Shown here: positions 1 through 4,258 of the stretch, one piece after another
Layout of the letters: each line of letters begins with the position of its first letter
Position numbering within the stretch: position 1 is the stretch's first letter
Source of the DNA: an uncultured Oscillospiraceae bacterium
Lineage (GTDB): Bacteria > Bacillota_A > Clostridia > Oscillospirales > Acutalibacteraceae
DNA length: 5,433 nucleotides
Reading direction: 5' to 3'
Assembly: GCA_900554165.1 (NCBI GenBank)
Contig: USGR01000078.1
Coordinates: 1 to 5,433 of the forward strand
Made by a program: the position numbers and the translations under genes
Notes under the pieces: generated by a model
What the model was told of the DNA's origin: nothing
Databases searched by the model: none
What the model saw: only the letters and a program-made list of their open reading frames with translations

Positions 1-20
1 TCCTGTTCATAGATGTTCAT
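1..20 (-). CDS. start of an unidentified protein gene, cut by the left window edge
   Basis: Only the first six codons are inside the window (M-N-I-Y-E-Q, then a partial GA. codon). The start is supported by a perfect AGGAGG Shine-Dalgarno at 25-30, four bases upstream of the ATG at 18-20, which is slightly close. An out-of-frame ATG at 8-10 lies 14 bases from the Shine-Dalgarno and fits less well. The gene follows the tRNA-Gly unit and a hairpin-rich spacer, so it is probably transcribed separately from the clpE operon. Six residues are too few to name a function. That a gene starts here is a confident inference from the ribosome binding site; its identity is unknown. Confidence 0.7.
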
Positions 21-24
21 TTTT

Positions 25-30
25 CCTCCT
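25..30 (-). promoter_or_regulatory. ribosome binding site AGGAGG of the gene at the left edge
   Basis: On the minus strand the sequence reads AGGAGG, four A residues, then ATG. It is a complete match to the anti-Shine-Dalgarno core and is the main evidence that a real gene begins at position 20 rather than a chance ATG. Confidence 0.75.
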
Positions 31-41
31 CATTTAATTTT

Positions 42-69
42 TTTATAAATGCGCTTTTCGGCTTTTGAA
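42..69 (-). promoter_or_regulatory. weak candidate promoter for the gene at the left edge
   Basis: On the minus strand a possible -35 TTCAAA (64-69, four of six consensus bases) is followed by a 16-base spacer and a -10 TATAAA (42-47). Transcription would start near 34-36, just ahead of the AGGAGG site. The -35 overlaps the tail of the palindromic terminator at 68-109. The match is modest and the region is AT-rich, so this may be chance; the alternative is a promoter upstream of the palindrome, which would make the palindrome an attenuator. Confidence 0.3.
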
Positions 70-109
70 TAAAAAAGGCAGATGGGATATCCCATCTGCC
101 TTTTTTATT
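68..109. terminator. perfect 42-bp palindrome, bidirectional intrinsic terminator
   Basis: Positions 68-109 are an exact inverted repeat centred between 88 and 89. The GC-containing stem GGCAGATGGG/CCCATCTGCC (77-86, 91-100) is flanked by AAAAAA at 71-76 and TTTTTT at 101-106, so either strand gives a hairpin followed by a U run. It lies downstream of the tRNA-Gly terminator and 47 bases before the ATG at 18-20. It is therefore not needed to end the tRNA transcript, and either ends another short transcript or acts in the leader of the downstream gene. Confidence 0.85.
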
Positions 110-151
110 GCAATATTTATCTGTACGAGAGTTCATATCCATACACAATGG

Positions 152-197
152 AAAAAATGCGGTTTTACATCTATGGTTTTGTAAGCTTAAAAACCGC
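152..197 (-). terminator. possible weak terminator or leader hairpin
   Basis: On the minus strand GCGGTTTT (190-197) pairs with AAAACCGC (159-166) across a 23-base loop, and the 3' arm is followed by A and TTTTTT (152-158). Inside the loop TTAC (181-184) can pair with GTAA (165-168) as a competing structure. The shape suits an intrinsic terminator read on the minus strand only, but the loop is long and the stem has only four GC pairs, so it may be a leader structure or chance. Confidence 0.35.
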
Positions 198-200
198 CAG

Positions 201-210
201 TTGTATACAA
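201..210. promoter_or_regulatory. 10-bp palindrome TTGTATACAA, possible operator
   Basis: An exact 10-bp palindrome directly next to the tRNA-Gly terminator. Short palindromes with this GT...AC pattern resemble sites bound by GntR-type repressors, but nothing in the window encodes such a regulator and no clear promoter overlaps it. In AT-rich DNA a 10-bp palindrome can arise by chance. Confidence 0.2.
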
Positions 211-211
211 G

Positions 212-236
212 AAAACCCCGATACAATCGGGGTTTT
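212..236 (-). terminator. intrinsic terminator of the tRNA-Gly gene
   Basis: AAAACCCCGAT (212-222) pairs perfectly with ATCGGGGTTTT (226-236) across a three-base loop, an 11-bp stem with five GC pairs. On the minus strand it is followed by TTTTCTT, a reasonable U tract, and lies about 30 bases after the tRNA 3' end. It can also work on the plus strand (TTTTCTTT). A shorter hairpin (241-261) sits between the tRNA and this terminator, in the 3' trailer. Confidence 0.85.
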
Positions 237-240
237 CTTT

Positions 241-261
241 GGCAATATCTTTTTTATTGCC
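241..261 (-). repeat. inverted repeat in the tRNA 3' trailer
   Basis: GGCAATA (241-247) and TATTGCC (255-261) form a 7-bp stem with a 7-base loop, seven bases past the encoded CCA end. It would fold in the precursor tRNA trailer before the terminator hairpin and might affect 3' processing. Biological significance is not shown by the sequence alone. Confidence 0.4.
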
Positions 262-267
262 TCTTTA

Positions 268-341
<74 letters not shown>

Positions 342-355
342 AACTGACAAATTGT

Positions 356-384
356 ATTTTACCAAAAAATAATGCTAAAGTCAA
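356..384 (-). promoter_or_regulatory. sigma-A-type promoter of tRNA-Gly
   Basis: On the minus strand TTGACT (-35, 379-384) and TAAAAT (-10, 356-361) are separated by exactly 17 bases (362-378). Each box differs from consensus at one position. Transcription should start near 349, about eight bases before the mature tRNA 5' end, leaving a very short leader for RNase P to remove. The -35 box begins only 14 bases after the clpE terminator hairpin, so the units are tightly packed but separated. Confidence 0.88.
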
Positions 385-398
385 TACCGGCTTGTATT

Positions 399-431
399 AA
401 AATTAACGCCTGCTTAGCAGGCGTTAATTTT
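399..431 (-). terminator. terminator of the cvpA-like/pgsA/clpE operon
   Basis: AAAATTAACGCCTGC (399-413) pairs perfectly with GCAGGCGTTAATTTT (417-431) across a three-base loop, a 15-bp stem about 40 bases after the clpE stop codon. On the minus strand the GC core is followed by TTAATTTTAAT, an interrupted U tract. On the plus strand seven consecutive T follow (428-434), so the hairpin is formally better as a plus-strand terminator, although no plus-strand gene points at it. It is the first clear terminator after the cvpA-like promoter. Confidence 0.82.
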
Positions 432-470
432 TTTACTTTTGCAGACATAAAGTCTAATAAGTATCCAGAG

Positions 471-2801
471 TTATTTGCCAGAAACAAATATATTTCTGCC
501 CTTGACCGAAAGATTTATCTCATTAAACGTCTTATCACATTCCTCTACAAGAAGCCCTGCTATTTTATCCTCTACATCACGGCGTATGCATGAACGCAAA
601 TCTCGCGCACCGCGTTTGCCGCCATATGATTTTTCCGCAAGCGTTTCAGGCACTGCCGGCGTCCACGTCAGTGTTATGCCTTTTTCGCTCATCGGACCCT
701 TTAGCTCATCCAGCATGAGCACGGCTATCTTTGAAAAGTCATCCCTGCTAAGCGGACGGAACACTATAACCTCGTCTACCCTGCTCATAAACTCCGGACG
801 CAGGAAAGCCTCCAGCGCCTTTATCGCCTTTTCTTTCGACGCCTCTGCCTCTGTTTTATTAAATCCAAGAACATTGTCCTTTTTATCGCTGCCGGCATTT
901 GACGTCATCACTATAATCGTATTTTCAAAATTGACTGTGCGGCCGTGCGCATCGGTTATGCGTCCGTCGTCGAGTATTTGCAGCAGTATATTAAGTACGT
1001 CCGGATGCGCCTTTTCTATCTCGTCAAACAGCAAAACCGAATATGGCTTGCGGCGCACCTTCTCCGTCAGCTGCCCCGCTTCATCATAACCCACGTATCC
1101 CGGAGGTGAGCCGATTATGCGTGAGACAGAATGCTTTTCCATAAACTCCGACATATCAAGGCGTATAAGCGTTTCCGGCGAGTCAAAAAGCTCCCCTGCA
1201 AGTATCTTTACAAGCTCCGTCTTTCCGACGCCCGTCGGACCGACAAATATAAACGACGCCGGACGCCTGCGCGGGCTTATCTGCACCCTTGAACGCCTTA
1301 CCGCCGCGCATACCGCTTCAACCGCTTCATTCTGGCCGATTATATGCTTTTTCATCTCGTCGTCAAGGCTGTTGAGCTTTTTAAGGTCGCTCTCTTTGAC
1401 CTTTGACGCGGGTATGCCCGTCCACAGCTCTATCACATGCGCCAAATCGTCTTCGTCCACTTCATACGCTGACTCGGGTATTTTTATTTCTCCGCTCTGC
1501 ATACGCTTTTTGGCAAGCTCCGATTTTACCTCGGCGAGCTGCTCATAATCTACGTTTTCCGTCTCCGCTTCAAGCTCTTCTTCCCTGTTCTCAAGCTCTT
1601 TAATATCTCTGCCAAGCGCGTAAAGCTTATCCGCCTGCTTATTCTTCAGACGTTTGGCGGCGCAGGCTTCGTCAAGCAAGTCTATCGCCTTATCGGGAAG
1701 ATATCTGTCGTTTATATACCGCTCCGATAATACTACCGCGCGATTTATTATATTATCCGGCACCTTTACTTCGTGGAAATTCTCATAATAAGATTTTATT
1801 CCCTTAAGCAGCTCAACGGTATCCTTAACCGACGGCTCTTCAACAGTAACCGGCTGAAAACGGCGCTCTAAAGCCGTATCTTTTTCTATATACTTTCTAT
1901 ACTCTGTAAAGGTGGTGGCGCCTATTACCTGTATCTCGCCCCTGGACAGCGCCGGTTTTAGAATATTTGCAGCATTCATCGAGCCTTCAGAGTCGCCGGA
2001 ACCGACCAGATTATGCACCTCGTCTATAAACAGTATGACATTGCCGTCCGCCTTTACTTCCTGTATAAGGCTTTTAATGCGGCTTTCGAACTGACCGCGG
2101 AACTGTGTGCCCGCTACAAGCGCCGTAAGGTCCAGCAGATGTATTTCCTTGTCCATAAGCTTTGCGGGGACGTCGCCGTGCGCAATTTTAAGAGCCAGTC
2201 CCTCTGCAATCGCCGTTTTGCCGACGCCCGGCTCGCCTATCAGGCATGGATTGTTCTTAACGCGGCGGGATAATATCTGCACCACCCTATACATTTCCCG
2301 CTCTCTGCCTATTATGCGGTCAATGCTTCCTTCTTTCGCTTTCTGCGTCAGATTTGTGCAGTAAGTATCCAAAAACTTGCGTTTTTTCTTCTTTGCTTTC
2401 TCTTTTCCGTTTGCACTTGATTTTGCCTTGTCGTCTACAGCTGCGCCGTCGCCCTGATTTTGCCGCGCGCCGCCGAATAAATTCTGCAGAAACGGGAAAG
2501 CGGACGTTGCGGCTCCACCCGGCTCGAAATCGCCGTCCTCGCTTTCATCATCTGATATTGTGCTTAAATCGGTATTTTCATCCGCCATTTCGCCATACAG
2601 CTCTGAAAGCTGCTCCGACATGGCGTTTAAATCCTCCTCCGGTATGTTCATCTGATTGAGCATATCGTTTATTGGCTGTATTCCTAAGCTTTTAGCACAC
2701 TGAAGACATAAGCCCTCAGGATACGATTTATCTCCTTCAATGCGTGTTATATATACAACAGCAGGGTTCTTGTGACATCTTGAGCACATTTTAAGTGGCA
2801 T
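471..2801 (-). CDS. clpE: ClpE-like AAA+ protein unfoldase with N-terminal zinc finger
   Basis: A 776-residue Clp/HSP100 ATPase expected to unfold substrates and feed them to ClpP in the cytoplasm. Residues 1-40 hold a Cys4 zinc finger (C6, C9, C32, C35) in place of the Clp-N repeat domain of ClpC; this, and the AAA1 sequence (RGQFE, SEGSMNAANILKPAL), make it ClpE-like. An acidic then lysine-rich linker spans about 71-142. AAA1 has Walker A GEPGVGKTA (189-197), Walker B VILFIDE (255-261) and Arg fingers near R313/R314. A short coiled middle segment (about 385-435) resembles the UVR-containing region of ClpC/ClpE. AAA2 has Walker A GPTGVGKTE (521-529), Walker B with D593/E594, pore loop GYVG (568-571), the Arg finger R674 and sensor 2 GAR (731-733). 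LGF (645-647) sits where the ClpP-docking loop is expected. All catalytic residues look intact. It is longer than typical ClpE (about 700) because of the linker. Start: AAGGAGA (2809-2815) seven bases upstream; the next Met (residue 5) is too far from it. ClpC-like is the alternative name. Confidence 0.93.
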   Translation of the reverse strand: MPLKMCSRCHKNPAVVYITRIEGDKSYPEGLCLQCAKSLGIQPINDMLNQMNIPEEDLNAMSEQLSELYGEMADENTDLSTISDDESEDGDFEPGGAATSAFPFLQNLFGGARQNQGDGAAVDDKAKSSANGKEKAKKKKRKFLDTYCTNLTQKAKEGSIDRIIGREREMYRVVQILSRRVKNNPCLIGEPGVGKTAIAEGLALKIAHGDVPAKLMDKEIHLLDLTALVAGTQFRGQFESRIKSLIQEVKADGNVILFIDEVHNLVGSGDSEGSMNAANILKPALSRGEIQVIGATTFTEYRKYIEKDTALERRFQPVTVEEPSVKDTVELLKGIKSYYENFHEVKVPDNIINRAVVLSERYINDRYLPDKAIDLLDEACAAKRLKNKQADKLYALGRDIKELENREEELEAETENVDYEQLAEVKSELAKKRMQSGEIKIPESAYEVDEDDLAHVIELWTGIPASKVKESDLKKLNSLDDEMKKHIIGQNEAVEAVCAAVRRSRVQISPRRRPASFIFVGPTGVGKTELVKILAGELFDSPETLIRLDMSEFMEKHSVSRIIGSPPGYVGYDEAGQLTEKVRRKPYSVLLFDEIEKAHPDVLNILLQILDDGRITDAHGRTVNFENTIIVMTSNAGSDKKDNVLGFNKTEAEASKEKAIKALEAFLRPEFMSRVDEVIVFRPLSRDDFSKIAVLMLDELKGPMSEKGITLTWTPAVPETLAEKSYGGKRGARDLRSCIRRDVEDKIAGLLVEECDKTFNEINLSVKGRNIFVSGK

Positions 2802-2808
2802 AAATTAA

Positions 2809-2815
2809 TCTCCTT
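2809..2815 (-). promoter_or_regulatory. ribosome binding site of clpE, overlapping the pgsA stop
   Basis: The minus strand reads TAAGGAGA then seven bases and the clpE ATG. The last two bases of the pgsA TAA stop codon are the first two of the Shine-Dalgarno. This arrangement suggests translational coupling and a shared transcript, and it fixes the clpE start at 2801. Confidence 0.8.
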
Positions 2816-3404
2816 AATTACTCTGGGAATGAGCCTCCGCTTTTTCTTCGCGTATAGCGGCCCTGAATAACAAATAGTAGTTTATTACTGAAAATATGAT
2901 TGAAAGTGTCGCTATTACCACCAGCGTCGTTATGAGCCAGCCGGGTATGAAGCTGTAGACGGTATTTATTATTATAAGCATCATAACCGAATAAAGTATT
3001 ACCGTCGACATTTTACCATACCATTTGGCGCTTATCGGCCGGCGATCAGTCGATTTATACAGCGTCAGCGCGCCTATCATCATTGCTGATTCTTTTATGG
3101 CAAACACAACAAACATGGGTATTACTATCGGATTGTCTATTGCAAGGCAAATTGCAACAGCAGCCTGCGTCAGCTTATCTGCCACCGGGTCAAGCACTTT
3201 GCCAAGGTCCGACACCATGTTGCATTTTCTCGCTATAATACCGTCCAGAATATCCGTAAAGCCCGACAGCGCAACGACTAATACCGATATCAGCAAATAT
3301 ATACTCTCGCCCTGACGGCCGATTAAATATAATACTATAAATACCGGTATAAGCAGTATTCTTACTATTGAGAGAATATTGGGAACAGTAAAAATTCTTT
3401 TCAT
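2814..3404 (-). CDS. pgsA: CDP-alcohol phosphatidyltransferase, PgsA type
   Basis: A 196-residue integral membrane enzyme, probably CDP-diacylglycerol-glycerol-3-phosphate 3-phosphatidyltransferase, which makes phosphatidylglycerol phosphate, the committed step to phosphatidylglycerol and cardiolipin. The complete family signature D-x2-D-G-x2-A-R-x8-G-x3-D-x3-D is present (D51, D54, G55, A58, R59, G68, D72, D76); the aspartates bind the catalytic metal. The N-terminal NILSIVRILLIP (9-20) is typical of PgsA. Several hydrophobic segments follow (about 12-28, 34-50, 81-104, 133-147, 154-178), and the usual length is near 180-200. The charged tail (180-196) is probably cytoplasmic. Its stop is 12 bases before the clpE ATG. 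The start has an AAGGGAAG ribosome binding site (3411-3418) six bases upstream, weaker than its neighbours'. The acceptor alcohol cannot be read from the sequence: a paralogue making cardiolipin or another phospholipid is possible. Confidence 0.9.
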   Translation of the reverse strand: MKRIFTVPNILSIVRILLIPVFIVLYLIGRQGESIYLLISVLVVALSGFTDILDGIIARKCNMVSDLGKVLDPVADKLTQAAVAICLAIDNPIVIPMFVVFAIKESAMMIGALTLYKSTDRRPISAKWYGKMSTVILYSVMMLIIINTVYSFIPGWLITTLVVIATLSIIFSVINYYLLFRAAIREEKAEAHSQSN

Positions 3405-3410
3405 CTTGCA

Positions 3411-3418
3411 CTTCCCTT
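3411..3418 (-). promoter_or_regulatory. ribosome binding site of pgsA
   Basis: AAGGGAAG lies six bases upstream of the ATG at 3402-3404. It is a partial match to the AAGGAGG consensus and supports this ATG as the start. Confidence 0.55.
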
Positions 3419-3420
3419 TT

Positions 3421-3475
3421 ATTATATCAGGATAATTATATTATTTATGTATTTTTATATAACATTTTATTACAA
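3421..3475 (-). promoter_or_regulatory. AT-rich gap with possible internal promoters before pgsA
   Basis: The 73-base gap between the cvpA-like stop and pgsA is almost all A and T. It contains an extended -10 motif TGATATAAT (3421-3429), a second TATAAT (3435-3440) with a poor -35 (GTTATA, 3458-3463, 17-base spacing), and TTGTAA (3470-3475). The first would start transcription near 3414, inside the ribosome binding site, so it is unlikely to serve pgsA normally. No terminator hairpin is seen, so read-through from the cvpA-like gene is expected. A secondary promoter is possible but not proven. Confidence 0.3.
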
Positions 3476-3477
3476 AA

Positions 3478-4170
3478 CTAAATCATGGATATATCCATAT
3501 TGTTTACAAAATTCAATATATACGACTGTGATATTATATCAGCGCCGCTTGGGACAAGGTTTAAAACAATCGTCAGTACTACACAGAGCAGTATTGCAAT
3601 CAGCCCGCCTTTTATTACGCCGGTAACTGCGCCGAGCACCTTATTCAGCCAGCCCACTATCGGTATTCTCGATATCACGCTGTTCGCCGCACGCGATATT
3701 ACATGCACTATGCACATCAGCGTTATTAATATAATCAGCATCGCTACACCGGTAAATATGCTTATTATTACAGGACCTGCAACATAGTCGGTTATAGCCT
3801 CTGCTACCGATGCTCCATTGTTCTGCAGCGCACCGCTGTATTTCTCTATCGTGCTTTCCTTCGTTATGCCAAAGTTTTCTGCAGCACGCGTCACCACTGA
3901 CGGCATATTGTCAAATGCGTCTGATATCAGCTCTTCAGCCGACTGACTTGGATCCTGCGTAATCTTTTCCTCTATCGCTTTCGACATAGATGGTTTTACA
4001 AAATTATCATATGCCGCGTCTGCTATGGTTCCGCTTATTGAAAAAGCCACAAACATTGATAAAATATATCCGACTATATCTATAACCGTTCTTACAAAGC
4101 CTCTTCTTGCCGATGACCATATAAAAAACAGAAGCACAAGCACTATGATAATATCTATAGCAATACCCAT
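3478..4170 (-). CDS. CvpA-family integral membrane protein
   Basis: A 230-residue membrane protein. The N-terminal half of the CvpA signature is a first helix (about 4-18) followed by ARRGFVRTVIDIVGYILS (21-38). The C-terminal half is IPIVGWLNKVLGAVTGVIKGG (169-189), the typical amphipathic glycine-rich stretch, followed by the last helix (about 187-206). Likely membrane segments are about 4-18, 27-46, 131-155 and 187-206. The polar region at about 50-125 is probably outside the cell or forms a membrane-surface domain and is longer than in short CvpA proteins. The family is named for a gene needed for colicin V production in E. coli and is linked to envelope integrity, but the molecular activity is unknown, so no symbol is assigned. 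It is the first gene of the probable operon with pgsA and clpE; its ATG follows GAAAGGGG by six bases. Confidence 0.85.
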   Translation of the reverse strand: MGIAIDIIIVLVLLFFIWSSARRGFVRTVIDIVGYILSMFVAFSISGTIADAAYDNFVKPSMSKAIEEKITQDPSQSAEELISDAFDNMPSVVTRAAENFGITKESTIEKYSGALQNNGASVAEAITDYVAGPVIISIFTGVAMLIILITLMCIVHVISRAANSVISRIPIVGWLNKVLGAVTGVIKGGLIAILLCVVLTIVLNLVPSGADIISQSYILNFVNNMDISMI

Positions 4171-4176
4171 ATTATG

Positions 4177-4184
4177 CCCCTTTC
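4177..4184 (-). promoter_or_regulatory. ribosome binding site of the cvpA-like gene
   Basis: GAAAGGGG is followed by six bases and the ATG at 4168-4170, a plausible purine-rich site that supports this start. Confidence 0.6.
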
Positions 4185-4215
4185 AAAACTTATACTATGC
4201 TTTTATAATCAATTA

Positions 4216-4244
4216 ATTTTATATTAATATTTCACTTATGTCAA
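4216..4244 (-). promoter_or_regulatory. strong sigma-A-type promoter of the cvpA-like/pgsA/clpE operon
   Basis: On the minus strand a perfect -35 TTGACA (4239-4244) and a -10 TAAAAT (4216-4221) are separated by exactly 17 bases (4222-4238). Transcription should begin near 4209, giving a leader of about 40 bases before the cvpA-like ATG. No CtsR heptad repeat, CIRCE element or clear palindromic operator is visible in or next to it, so it looks constitutive. It starts 15 bases after the stop codon of the upstream DUF5711-like gene. Confidence 0.88.
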
Positions 4245-4258
4245 GGCATATAAGGCTC

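Larger units (their letters stand above)
21..267. other. non-coding, hairpin-rich spacer between tRNA-Gly and the next gene
   Basis: I see no convincing protein gene in these 247 bases. Going down the minus strand they hold an inverted repeat (GGCAATA 241-247 with TATTGCC 255-261), the tRNA terminator (212-236), a 10-bp palindrome TTGTATACAA (201-210), a third terminator-like hairpin (159-197 plus a T run at 152-157), a small hairpin TCCAT/ATGGA (138-152), the 42-bp palindrome (68-109), and the ribosome binding site of the next gene. No known riboswitch class was recognised by eye. Confidence 0.6.

Noticed and set aside
17..226. Minus-strand 69-codon frame whose stop overlaps the ATG at 18-20 in an ATGA arrangement
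   Set aside because: It runs through the 42-bp palindromic terminator and a second hairpin, has no ribosome binding site, and its product looks like translated non-coding DNA. The ATGA overlap is probably chance.
372..593. Plus-strand 73-codon frame over the clpE terminator
   Set aside because: It spans the terminator hairpin and the clpE 3' end, with no Shine-Dalgarno and no family resemblance.
475..1548. Long plus-strand frames antisense to clpE (204 and 143 codons)
   Set aside because: They lie wholly inside a clear AAA+ gene, are serine-rich as expected from reading its codons backwards, and have no ribosome binding site or recognisable domain.
4171..4258. CtsR or CIRCE heat-shock operator in the operon promoter region
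   Set aside because: I looked for the GGTCAAA heptad repeat and for TTAGCACTC/GAGTGCTAA and saw neither on either strand.
4241..4258. Hairpin terminator after the DUF5711-like gene
   Set aside because: The repeated AAGGC at 4243-4247 and 4252-4256 is a direct, not inverted, repeat, so it cannot form a stem.
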